The notes beneath the pieces were generated by a model. It had not been told where the DNA came from and ran no database searches. It saw only the letters and a program-made list of their open reading frames with translations. Source: Clostridiaceae bacterium (GTDB taxonomy: Bacteria > Bacillota > Clostridia > Saccharofermentanales > UBA5734). Taken from it: 15,316 bases of DNA. Made by a program: the position numbers and the translations under genes. The stretch spans positions 1-15,316 of the forward strand of contig JAAYFZ010000002.1 in the NCBI GenBank assembly GCA_012727965.1. Direction: 5' to 3'. This document shows, piece by piece, positions 8,247 to 15,260 of the stretch (position 1 is its first letter; each line of letters begins with the position of its first letter).

Positions 8247-9287
8247 TCAGTTGTGATGCTTCGAAACATTAATTACGGCAAGCGATTCACCAGGCTCTAC
8301 CATTCCATCTACTATTACTGTTTCAGCTACTGGCGTGGCATCTGGAAATTCAATTCTGTTGATCAGTTTGTTGCCAGCTTGTATTCCCATCGATACTGTA
8401 TCCTGTCTGATCGTCGCGATGCGCGGCCTAACGATATTAACCAGGTTCAATCCGTCATAGCCGGCAATCGAAATATCTCTCGGGATCACCATGCCCGACT
8501 CCTGCATCATATTGAGTCCGCCCACAGCTGTCAGGTCATCAGGATAGACGATGCATGAAGGTCTGTTTGGCAGAGCAAGTACTGCTTTTGTCAGTGCACT
8601 GCCGCGCTCATAGTCTCTATAAGGACAGGTGTAGAGATATTCACTCGGTACTGGCAGACCATGCTCCTGCATGAATGTTTTATATGCGTTTACTCGTCCG
8701 CCTGTAACCTCATTGCTCTCTCCATGTATATATGCGATCTTTCTATGACCTCTATAGTAGATAAGCTGCATCAGTCTTCTCATATCTCCATATTGATTGG
8801 AAGCAACATTTATGTGCTTGGACAATGTATGATCAATAGCCACGATCGGCATATTTGATGTAACCAGCTGCTTGACCTCTGATGAATGATAGTCAGCGCA
8901 AAGAATAAATATGCCATCAAATTTCATGTATTTGCATTGTTCCATATAGGACATGCGATTCGGCGATAAGTTTGCGTTGAGAAAGCTTATAAAATATCCG
9001 CGTTCCTCGACAGCATCTTTGAAGCTGTTTAGTATTCTGGCAAAATGCTCGTGCATCAAATTGGTTCGAGTAGATTCAGAAAGCAGAACTCCAATATTTC
9101 GCGTTCTCTTACTTCTAAGTGTAGAAGCCATGAAGTTTGGCACATAGTTCATTTCCTTCGCGATACGCTGGATCTCTTCTTTTTTTTCTCTACCTACGTC
9201 AGATCTGTCATTAAGTGCCTTACTGACTGTTGAGACCGATACATTGCACATCTTTGCAATGTCTTTTAACGATACGGCTTCTTTCAT
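8247..9287 (-). CDS. LacI-family transcriptional regulator
   Basis: A 346-residue LacI/GalR-type regulator. The N-terminal helix-turn-helix is at about 6-27 (SLKDIAKMCNVSVSTVSKAL), and the hinge helix NFMASTLRSKR (51-61) inserts into the operator minor groove. From about 63 onward it is a periplasmic-binding-protein-like effector domain, opening NIGVLLSES and containing YPDDLTAVGGLNMM and ISIAGYDGL, both typical of the family. The start ATG has GAGGGGGG immediately before it, unusually tightly spaced. It is the first gene of the leftward block and borders the divergent spacer, so it is probably the local repressor of both arms and of itself, released by an imported oligosaccharide or a breakdown product. 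The effector cannot be deduced. CcpA identity is unlikely given its position as a locus-specific gene. Confidence 0.93.
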   Translation of the reverse strand: MKEAVSLKDIAKMCNVSVSTVSKALNDRSDVGREKKEEIQRIAKEMNYVPNFMASTLRSKRTRNIGVLLSESTRTNLMHEHFARILNSFKDAVEERGYFISFLNANLSPNRMSYMEQCKYMKFDGIFILCADYHSSEVKQLVTSNMPIVAIDHTLSKHINVASNQYGDMRRLMQLIYYRGHRKIAYIHGESNEVTGGRVNAYKTFMQEHGLPVPSEYLYTCPYRDYERGSALTKAVLALPNRPSCIVYPDDLTAVGGLNMMQESGMVIPRDISIAGYDGLNLVNIVRPRIATIRQDTVSMGIQAGNKLINRIEFPDATPVAETVIVDGMVEPGESLAVINVSKHHN

Positions 9288-9339
9288 CCCCCCTCAATAC
9301 CTCATCCTTTCTTGTTAATATGCTCACAATTTCGCGTCA

Positions 9340-9352
9340 CGCAATCGTTTTC
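9340..9352. promoter_or_regulatory. Candidate LacI-type operator O1
   Basis: CGCAATCGTTTTC contains the AAnCGnTT core typical of LacI/GalR operators. It lies just downstream of the predicted leftward start site, where a bound repressor would block the regulator gene. It shares the 8-mer CGCAATCG with the site at 9387. Imperfect dyad; candidate only. Confidence 0.4.
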
Positions 9353-9362
9353 TTTTGTCTAC

Positions 9363-9391
9363 ATTGTATTCTTTGCCCCCTATTTTCGCAA
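9363..9391 (-). promoter_or_regulatory. Promoter of the regulator/transporter block
   Basis: On the minus strand TTGCGA (9391-9386), a 17-bp spacer, then TACAAT (9368-9363). Each box is close to the vegetative sigma consensus and the spacing is optimal. Transcription would start near 9356, giving a leader of about 70 bases before the regulator ATG. Confidence 0.6.
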
Positions 9392-9401
9392 TCGAATTTC
9401 G
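9387..9401. promoter_or_regulatory. Candidate LacI-type operator O2 over the leftward -35 box
   Basis: CGCAATCGAATTTCG is a 15-bp dyad (CGCAAT against ATTTCG, five of six pairs matching). It overlaps the -35 box of the leftward promoter, a position suited to autorepression. Confidence 0.45.
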
Positions 9402-9420
9402 TGATTTGATTTTTCTTTGT

Positions 9421-9474
9421 ACACAGTACATATTCATTACCATGTACAATATGGCACTATAAACAACACTGTGT
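9421..9474. repeat. Nested inverted repeats in the divergent spacer
   Basis: ACACAGT (9421-9427) pairs with ACTGTGT (9468-9474). Inside it, GTACAT (9426-9431) pairs with ATGTAC (9442-9447). It sits upstream of the leftward promoter and differs from the LacI-like sites, so it might be the target of a second regulator, or it may be chance in A/T-rich DNA. Confidence 0.35.
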
Positions 9475-9507
9475 CATGTTTAAGACCAATATATGAATAA
9501 TGTGTGT

Positions 9508-9520
9508 CGAAACGGTTTCG
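9508..9520. promoter_or_regulatory. LacI-type operator O3 (perfect dyad)
   Basis: CGAAACGGTTTCG is a perfect 6+1+6 palindrome with the AAnCGnTT core of LacI/GalR operators. It lies between the two promoters, about 80 bp upstream of the rightward start. It is the best operator candidate in the window and shares CGGTTTCG with the site at 9655. Confidence 0.7.
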
Positions 9521-9560
9521 TAGATTTTTTCTGCCCTTTTGCTGTTTAGCTGTTTTTCCG

Positions 9561-9589
9561 TTGTGTTTTCGGTGAACGCTTGCTATAAT
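9561..9589 (+). promoter_or_regulatory. Promoter of the cellobiose phosphorylase/beta-mannosidase operon
   Basis: TTGTGT (9561-9566), a 17-bp spacer, then a perfect TATAAT (9584-9589) preceded by TGC, i.e. an extended -10. Transcription should start near 9596, giving a leader of about 160 bases. The inverted repeat CGGTGA (9570-9575) / TCACCG (9589-9594) brackets the -10 box and could be a further regulator site. Confidence 0.75.
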
Positions 9590-9654
9590 CACCGTAGTCT
9601 GCATTAGCAAGACATTTATTTATTATCAATATGCTCACAAAATCCTCTCTTTGC

Positions 9655-9669
9655 TCAATCGGTTTCGAG
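9655..9669. promoter_or_regulatory. Candidate LacI-type operator O4 in the rightward leader
   Basis: TCAATCGGTTTCGAG keeps the AAnCGnTT core and one exact half of O3 (CGGTTTCG, 9660-9667). It lies about 65 bp downstream of the predicted rightward start. Its centre is 147 bp from that of O3, about 14 helical turns, which would suit looping. Imperfect dyad. Confidence 0.5.
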
Positions 9670-9708
9670 TAACGCAGTTTAACTAACCTGTGATTTCAAT
9701 GAGTCAAA

Positions 9709-9731
9709 TTCGGTCTCTGGTCTAGGCCGAA
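9709..9731 (+). other. Leader stem upstream of the cellobiose phosphorylase gene
   Basis: TTCGGTC (9709-9715) pairs with GGCCGAA (9725-9731), with one G-T wobble and a 9-base loop, followed by an A/T-rich stretch and the start region. It is not a terminator. It may influence translation or be incidental; no known riboswitch class is recognisable in the leader. Confidence 0.3.
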
Positions 9732-9756
9732 AAAATTTAAGAATGGATGTATGCGC

Positions 9757-12198
9757 ATGAAATACGGTTATTTCGACGACAAAGCAAGAGAATATGTAAT
9801 TTCTCAACCCAATACACCTTTACCCTGGATCAATTATCTAGGTTCAGGCGAATTTTTCAGATTGATTTCGAACACCTGCGGCGGCGATAGCTTCTACAAA
9901 GATGCCAAGCTGCTGAGACTGACGAGATATCGCTATAATAACGTTCCACTTGATTCAAATGGTCATTATTTCTATATCAAAGAGAATGAAGAGCTCTGGA
10001 ATCCGGCCTGGCAGCCTACCAGAAATCCACTTGATCATTATGAATGCAGACATGGTATCGGTTATAGTCGATTCAGCGGCGCGAAAAACGAACTGCAGGC
10101 AGATCTGCTCTATTTCGTACCTTTGAACGATAATTGCGAAATTCAGACGGTTAAATTGACAAATAACTCTTCTACCAGAAAATCACTTCAGCTGTTTTCG
10201 TATGTTGAGTGGTGTCTCTGGAATGCTGACGATGATTCAAGAAACTTCCAGCGCAATCTCAACACTGGTGAAGTAGAAGTTAAAGGTTCTACGATCTACC
10301 ATAAAACTGAATACCGTGAGAGAAGAGATCATTATGCTTACTATCATGTTAATTCGCCTATCGATCATTTCGAGACGAGTCGTGATGCTTTTATGGGTGT
10401 ATATAATGGTCCTGACCAGCCGGAAGCTCTTTTAAATGGTCAGCTTAAGGATACAATTGCCAGCGGCTGGTACCCGATCGCCTCACATCAGATTGACATC
10501 GACCTGGAGCCAGGCGAATCAACAAGCTTCGTTTTTGTCCTGGGTTATGCTGAAAACAGCAGAGATGACAAATGGGAAGCACTCAATGTCATTAATAAGA
10601 AACCGGCAGAAAAAGTCATTGCCAAATATCAAACAGTAGAACAGGCAGAGTCTGCTTTTGCTGAGCTTAATAATCACTGGGATAATCTGCTGGCACGTTA
10701 TCAGGTCGATTCCAAACAGGAAAAAGTCGACCGCATGGTCAATATCTGGAATCAGTACCAGTGTATGGTCACATTCAACATGTCCAGATCGGCATCATAC
10801 TTCGAATCAGGCATCGGCCGCGGCATGGGCTTCAGAGATTCCTGTCAGGATCTTCTGGGCTTCGTCCATCTGATTCCTGAACGCGCCCGTACAAGAATCA
10901 TTGATATCGCTTCAACTCAGTTTGCTGATGGAAGTGCATATCATCAATATCAGCCACTAACAAAAAAAGGCAACAGTGATATCGGCAGCGGATTCAATGA
11001 TGATCCTCTCTGGCTAATTGCAGCTGTGGCTGCCTATATCAAGGAAACCGGCGATGTCGGCATCCTCGAGGAAATGGTTCCCTTCGACAATGATGAGAGC
11101 TCAGCCGTGCCGCTGCTCGAGCATCTGAAGAGATCATTCAACTACACAGCCACTCACAAAGGCCCTCATGGGCTGCCTCTGATCGGTCGTGCTGACTGGA
11201 ATGATTGTCTTAACCTTAACTGTTTCTCTGAGCAGCCGGGTGAATCCTTTCAGACCTTTGGACCTAGTGAGGGACCAGTTGCAGAGTCTGTATTTATTGC
11301 CGGCATGTTTATTAAATATGGCCGTGAATATGCTCAAATCTGCGAAATGCTGGGACAGAAGCAGGAAGCCAAGCGCGCCCAAAAAGAAGTAGATCAGGTT
11401 TATCAGTCAATTCTCGAGCATGGCTGGGATGGTGAATGGTTCCTGCGCGCATATGATGCAGCCGGCAACAAGGTCGGCTCCGATGAATGCGCAGAAGGCA
11501 AGATCTATATCGAGACACAGGGCTTCCTGCCACTATCAGGTGTTGGTATAGAGGAAGGACTGGCGGAAAAAGCTCTTGATTCAACCAAGAAACATCTTGA
11601 TTCGAATTATGGCATAGTCCTGCACCAACCTCCCTATTCTACTTATCATCTAGAGCTTGGTGAAATCTCATCATATCCGCCTGGTTACAAGGAAAATGCC
11701 GGCATTTTCTGTCACAACAACCCATGGGTATCGATATCTGAGACCTGCATAGGACGCGGCAATAGAGCTTTTGAGATCTACAGCAAGATCTGCCCGGCCT
11801 ATCTGGAGGATATCAGCGAGATCCATAGAACAGAGCCATATGTCTATTCACAGATGATCGCAGGCAAAGACGCTCCAAACCATGGTGAAGCCAAAAACAG
11901 CTGGCTGACCGGAACCGCCGCCTGGACCTTTGTCAATATTTCACAGTTTATTCTTGGTGTTCAGGCTGAATGGGATGGCCTGAAAATTGATCCATGTCTG
12001 CCGACAGATTTCGGTGACTTCAAGCTGACCAGACGTTTCCGCGATGTTATCTACAATATTGAGGTCAAAAACCCTAACAATGTTGAAAAAGGTGTGGTCT
12101 CAATGAAGGTAGACGGCAAGGAAATAAATGGCTGCATTATTCCTTATGATCCAATCAAAAAACAAGTCAATGTTGAAATACTAATGGGCAGCAGATAA
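9757..12198 (+). CDS. cbpA: Cellobiose phosphorylase, GH94 family
   Basis: A cytoplasmic enzyme of about 813 residues that splits cellobiose with phosphate into alpha-glucose 1-phosphate and glucose, saving ATP compared with hydrolysis. The sequence closely follows the clostridial cellobiose phosphorylase along its length, from MKYGYFDDKAREYVI, through GRGMGFRDSCQD (substrate pocket) and RADWNDCLNL, to SSYPPGYKENAGIFCHNNPW and GEAKNSWLTGTAAW. The general acid is predicted to be the Asp of WNDCL, residue 483 from this start. The length fits cellobiose phosphorylase rather than the roughly 1000-residue cellodextrin phosphorylases. I prefer the ATG at 9757 over that at 9751 because family members begin MKxGxFDD and the purine-rich GGA site is better spaced. 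The ribosome site is weak. It is the first gene of the rightward operon, 48 bp before the beta-mannosidase gene. Confidence 0.94.
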   Translation: MKYGYFDDKAREYVISQPNTPLPWINYLGSGEFFRLISNTCGGDSFYKDAKLLRLTRYRYNNVPLDSNGHYFYIKENEELWNPAWQPTRNPLDHYECRHGIGYSRFSGAKNELQADLLYFVPLNDNCEIQTVKLTNNSSTRKSLQLFSYVEWCLWNADDDSRNFQRNLNTGEVEVKGSTIYHKTEYRERRDHYAYYHVNSPIDHFETSRDAFMGVYNGPDQPEALLNGQLKDTIASGWYPIASHQIDIDLEPGESTSFVFVLGYAENSRDDKWEALNVINKKPAEKVIAKYQTVEQAESAFAELNNHWDNLLARYQVDSKQEKVDRMVNIWNQYQCMVTFNMSRSASYFESGIGRGMGFRDSCQDLLGFVHLIPERARTRIIDIASTQFADGSAYHQYQPLTKKGNSDIGSGFNDDPLWLIAAVAAYIKETGDVGILEEMVPFDNDESSAVPLLEHLKRSFNYTATHKGPHGLPLIGRADWNDCLNLNCFSEQPGESFQTFGPSEGPVAESVFIAGMFIKYGREYAQICEMLGQKQEAKRAQKEVDQVYQSILEHGWDGEWFLRAYDAAGNKVGSDECAEGKIYIETQGFLPLSGVGIEEGLAEKALDSTKKHLDSNYGIVLHQPPYSTYHLELGEISSYPPGYKENAGIFCHNNPWVSISETCIGRGNRAFEIYSKICPAYLEDISEIHRTEPYVYSQMIAGKDAPNHGEAKNSWLTGTAAWTFVNISQFILGVQAEWDGLKIDPCLPTDFGDFKLTRRFRDVIYNIEVKNPNNVEKGVVSMKVDGKEINGCIIPYDPIKKQVNVEILMGSR

Positions 12199-12246
12199 AT
12201 CTGCAGTCCCTATACCCTATCCCAAATAATGACTCTGGAGATTAAA

Positions 12247-14721
12247 ATGAAAAAGCTATTGCTAAATGAAAACTGGAAGCTGCACAGACTCGCCGACAAC
12301 ACTGTTTATCAAACGGCAGTGCCTACATCCGTCCTGACAGTACTTAGAGATAACAAAGTTATCCCTGATCCATATTGGAAAGACAATGAGGACATCATCA
12401 GACCTGTGATGGAAGAGGATTATGAGTATATCTGCAATTTCAGCGTGGACAAAGATCTACTTGCTGAAGAGCTGATTCTGCTTCGCTTCGATGGACTCGA
12501 CACAATAGCTGACATCTCTCTTAATGGTCAATCACTCGGAAGAGCCGATAACATGCACCGCACCTGGGAATATTCTGTGCGCGAGTTGCTGACAGCTGGG
12601 GAGAATCAGCTGAGCATCATTCTGCGCTCGCCATTTCGCTATGCTGATGAAGCTTTTGAGAAGTGCCCGACCAGGGGCACGGAGGATGCCTGGGAAGGTT
12701 TCAGTCATGTTCGCAAGGCTCATTGCATGTATGGTTGGGATTGGGGAGCTCATTTGCCAGACGCCGGTATTTTCCGCGACGTCTCTCTGCTAGGCATAAG
12801 CAGTACCAGAATCGACTCAGTCTATATCAGGCAGCAACATGATCAGGGCAGAGTCTTCTTAAACTTCGAACCACTATTCAATCTCACTTCAAACTGGCAA
12901 AAGGAGAGCTCCCTGATTGATCTTGGTACTGAATATGATCTTAAAATCACAGTAACAGCCCCTGATGGTAGTAGAATTGAAGCTGTCGGCCCGAGCGATC
13001 AGCTGGAAATCCCAAATCCTCAGCTGTGGTGGCCCAATGGTCTCGGCAGCCAACCACTATATCATGTAAACTGCGAACTGATCAGAAACGGCAGTTCAAT
13101 CGACAGCTACAGCCGTCGTATCGGCCTGCGCACACTAACGGTACGCCGTGAACAGGATGAGTGGGGCGAGAGCTTCGCTCATGAGATCAACGGACAAACC
13201 GTCTTCGCCATGGGCGCTGATTATATTCCTGAAGATCATCTGCTTCCCGGTAAGCGTTCTGAAAAAACCAGACAGCTGCTAGAGGATTGCATACTGGCTA
13301 ATTACAACAGTATTCGTGTTTGGGGCGGAGGCTATTATCCCGACGATGAATTCTTCGACCTCTGCGACGAGCTCGGTCTGATCGTCTGGGAAGACTTCAT
13401 GTTTGCCTGCTCAGTATATGAACTCACACCTGAGTTCGAAGCCAATATCACAGCCGAGTTTATCGACAATATCAAGCGCATACGTCATCATGCATCACTC
13501 GGACTCTGGTGCGGCAATAATGAAATGGAGAGCTTCGTCAAGGATGGTGAATGGGTCTCAAAACCTACTGAGCTTAGAGATTATCTTTTCATGTATGAAC
13601 GTATCCTGCCTCAGGTGGTTGCCAAGTATGATCCTGATACCTTCTACTGGCCGGCCAGTCCATCCTCCGGTGGTTCTTTTGACGACCCACAGAGTCCTGA
13701 TCGCGGAGACGTCCACTATTGGGATGTCTGGCATGGCAACAAGCCATTTTCCGAGTATCGTAAGTTCAAATTCCGTTATCTTTCCGAGTTCGGTTTTCAG
13801 GCTCTGCCTCCACTCAAGACTATAACCGAAGGAATCAGTGACGATTCTGAAGACCTTAATCTCTTCTCCTATGTTATGGAGAAGCATCAGCGACATGGCG
13901 CAGCTAATGGTAAAATCATGAATTATCTGCAGCAGACTTATAAATATCCCTATAATTTCGCGGATATGGTCTATGCTTCGCAGCTGCTGCAGGCCGATGC
14001 TATTCGTTATGGTGTCGAGCATTTCCGACGCAATCGCGGTCGCTGTATGGGTGCAGTTTATTGGCAGTTAAATGACTGCTGGCCGGTAATTTCCTGGTCA
14101 TCTATCGATTATTACGGGCGCTGGAAGGCACTGCATTACTTCGCCAAACGCTTCTTCGCACCAGTTATGATTTCCTGCGAAGAGCAAAACTGGATGACGG
14201 CGGCAGCGGACTTCAACCGCCAGCATTTCACTTTCGAAAAATCGATCAAACTTAATCAGACTAATGAAACATTGGATGACAAGAAGCTTACCATACGCTG
14301 GTCTCTGCGAAACGCGGATTCATCGATCGTGAGCCAAAACGAACAGGAAGTTATTATCCCAGCCATGTCAGCGCATTGGTTTGACAAAATCGAGTTTCCT
14401 GACGCCGGAATTCTCGACCAGTATATAAGCTACGAAGCAATCGAAAATAACCTGACTATATCATCAGGCACCGTACTCTTCTCCTACCCAAAATACTTCA
14501 AGTTTAGAGACCCTGCTCTTACCTGCAGTATAGAAGGGGACATCATAACTGTAAGAGCAGAAAACTTCGCCAAATGCGTTGAGATTTTGAACGAAAATGA
14601 AGACCTGGTCCTCAGCGATAATTACTTCGATATGAACGCAGGTACGATTCAAGTGAAAATCATACGCGGCCAGCCTGATAATATCAGACTAAGAAGCGTT
14701 TATGATATCGGAAGAACCTAA
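12247..14721 (+). CDS. Beta-mannosidase, GH2 family
   Basis: An 824-residue cytoplasmic exo-enzyme predicted to remove terminal beta-mannosyl residues from manno- or glucomanno-oligosaccharides. The GH2 order is visible: an N-terminal jelly-roll domain (about 1-185, including KAHCMYGWDWGAHLPDAGIF, a strong beta-mannosidase marker), an immunoglobulin-like domain (about 190-300), the TIM barrel (about 305-640) and C-terminal beta domains. The acid/base is predicted to be E426 in LWCGNNE and the nucleophile E514 in LSEFGFQ. The pattern excludes the exo-glucosaminidase branch. There is no signal peptide. I chose the ATG at 12247, giving MKKLLLNENWKL, because GGAG lies six bases upstream; the in-frame ATG at 12229 lacks a ribosome site. 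It is co-transcribed with cellobiose phosphorylase and ends before a strong terminator. Confidence 0.93.
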   Translation: MKKLLLNENWKLHRLADNTVYQTAVPTSVLTVLRDNKVIPDPYWKDNEDIIRPVMEEDYEYICNFSVDKDLLAEELILLRFDGLDTIADISLNGQSLGRADNMHRTWEYSVRELLTAGENQLSIILRSPFRYADEAFEKCPTRGTEDAWEGFSHVRKAHCMYGWDWGAHLPDAGIFRDVSLLGISSTRIDSVYIRQQHDQGRVFLNFEPLFNLTSNWQKESSLIDLGTEYDLKITVTAPDGSRIEAVGPSDQLEIPNPQLWWPNGLGSQPLYHVNCELIRNGSSIDSYSRRIGLRTLTVRREQDEWGESFAHEINGQTVFAMGADYIPEDHLLPGKRSEKTRQLLEDCILANYNSIRVWGGGYYPDDEFFDLCDELGLIVWEDFMFACSVYELTPEFEANITAEFIDNIKRIRHHASLGLWCGNNEMESFVKDGEWVSKPTELRDYLFMYERILPQVVAKYDPDTFYWPASPSSGGSFDDPQSPDRGDVHYWDVWHGNKPFSEYRKFKFRYLSEFGFQALPPLKTITEGISDDSEDLNLFSYVMEKHQRHGAANGKIMNYLQQTYKYPYNFADMVYASQLLQADAIRYGVEHFRRNRGRCMGAVYWQLNDCWPVISWSSIDYYGRWKALHYFAKRFFAPVMISCEEQNWMTAAADFNRQHFTFEKSIKLNQTNETLDDKKLTIRWSLRNADSSIVSQNEQEVIIPAMSAHWFDKIEFPDAGILDQYISYEAIENNLTISSGTVLFSYPKYFKFRDPALTCSIEGDIITVRAENFAKCVEILNENEDLVLSDNYFDMNAGTIQVKIIRGQPDNIRLRSVYDIGRT

Positions 14722-14752
14722 AATCAAGTCTGATTCGAAAACTCCTAAAACC

Positions 14753-14787
14753 AGCCGCGGCAGTAAATGCTGCGGCTTTTTTATTTT
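14753..14787 (+). terminator. Rho-independent terminator of the rightward operon
   Basis: A 10-bp stem (AGCCGCGGCA with TGCTGCGGCT, one G-T wobble) and a GTAAA loop are followed directly by a run of Ts (TTTTTTATTTT). It lies about 30 bp past the beta-mannosidase stop codon. Confidence 0.92.
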
Positions 14788-14788
14788 G

Positions 14789-14821
14789 TCAGCAAAAAGG
14801 GACAGGTTTCCCTGTCCCTTT
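14789..14821 (-). terminator. Rho-independent terminator of the DUF5320-like gene
   Basis: On the minus strand an 11-bp perfect stem (AAAGGGACAGG with CCTGTCCCTTT) closes a GAAA tetraloop and runs into Ts (five in a row counting the stem end). It lies 17 bp past the stop of the small leftward gene and is convergent with the operon terminator beside it. Confidence 0.85.
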
Positions 14822-14838
14822 CTGTATAAGATTTATCT

Positions 14839-15183
14839 TCAGTTGTTATCAGTGCTGTCCATCCGGCCAATTTCATCACGAATAGCCTTGAGCTCTTTCT
14901 CGAGAAAATCAGCCTGATTCTTCAGGACTTCTTGTTTCTGTTGTTCAGTCGGTTCATAGGCCGGCCAGCCTCCGAACCGAAACCCGCCGGATGCATAACC
15001 ACATCCTCTCCTGCCGGCTCCTCGTCCGAGACCTCCACCTGCTTTTCCCATTCTGCCGCCTCTGCCGATTCCTCTGCCTGCACCGAAGTCTCTGGCTTCC
15101 GCATTATTTCCTGTGCATGCACCTATTCCTCTTCCGGTCATAGGACCTGCACCATTTGGACCTGTTCCATTAAATCCTGGCAT
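14839..15183 (-). CDS. Small Gly/Arg-rich DUF5320-like protein
   Basis: A 114-residue protein of unknown function. Its N-terminus MPGFNGTGPNGAGPMTGRGI with a following Cys (C23) matches the conserved head of DUF5320 proteins, which are widespread in anaerobes and often found near iron-sulfur or NifB/NifX-type (dinitrogenase cofactor) genes. Residues 30-72 are very rich in Gly and Arg with a second Cys at 61. Residues 78-108 are charged, Gln/Glu/Lys-rich and helical, probably a short coiled coil. No signal peptide or membrane segment is seen. A strong AAGGAGG precedes the ATG, and the gene has its own promoter and terminator, so it forms a single-gene unit in what is visible. There is no evident link to the sugar genes; its proper context may lie beyond the right edge. 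Confidence 0.8.
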   Translation of the reverse strand: MPGFNGTGPNGAGPMTGRGIGACTGNNAEARDFGAGRGIGRGGRMGKAGGGLGRGAGRRGCGYASGGFRFGGWPAYEPTEQQKQEVLKNQADFLEKELKAIRDEIGRMDSTDNN

Positions 15184-15218
15184 ATATATCGCCTCCTTAA
15201 ATTTTATAGTTATGAGCT

Positions 15219-15254
15219 TATGCCCATATTCATTGTACGACCGTATCGGGCATA
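15219..15254. repeat. Inverted repeat spanning the DUF5320-like gene promoter
   Basis: TATGCCC (15219-15225) and GGGCATA (15248-15254) form a 7-bp dyad separated by 22 bp. One arm abuts the -35 box and the other lies at the predicted transcription start, so the -10 box is between them. This is a plausible repressor operator. Confidence 0.45.
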
Positions 15255-15260
15255 TGTCAA
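15232..15260 (-). promoter_or_regulatory. Promoter of the DUF5320-like gene
   Basis: On the minus strand a perfect TTGACA (15260-15255), a 17-bp spacer and TACAAT (15237-15232). It is the closest match to a vegetative promoter in the window. The predicted start near 15225 leaves a leader of about 40 bases with AAGGAGG before the ATG. Confidence 0.85.

Larger units (their letters stand above)
9288..9756. other. Divergent regulatory spacer between the regulator gene and cellobiose phosphorylase gene
   Basis: About 470 bp with no credible gene. It holds one promoter facing each way, four LacI-type operator-like sites, a nested dyad at 9421-9474, and an inverted repeat around the rightward -10 box. 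It also holds two copies of AATATGCTCACAA in the same orientation and a small stem in the rightward leader. Composition is A/T-rich compared with the flanking genes, as expected for regulatory DNA. Confidence 0.8.

Noticed and set aside
9288..9756. A riboswitch or small RNA gene in the divergent spacer
   Set aside because: The leader contains only a short stem, and no conserved riboswitch core or terminator/antiterminator pair was recognisable.
13403..13825. A 140-codon open frame on the plus strand
   Set aside because: It overlaps the GH2 catalytic region in another frame; its Ser/Pro-rich product looks like an out-of-frame translation.
13558..14022. A 154-codon open frame on the minus strand
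   Set aside because: It lies entirely inside the well-supported GH2 gene on the other strand, has no ribosome site or recognisable domain, and is a shadow frame.
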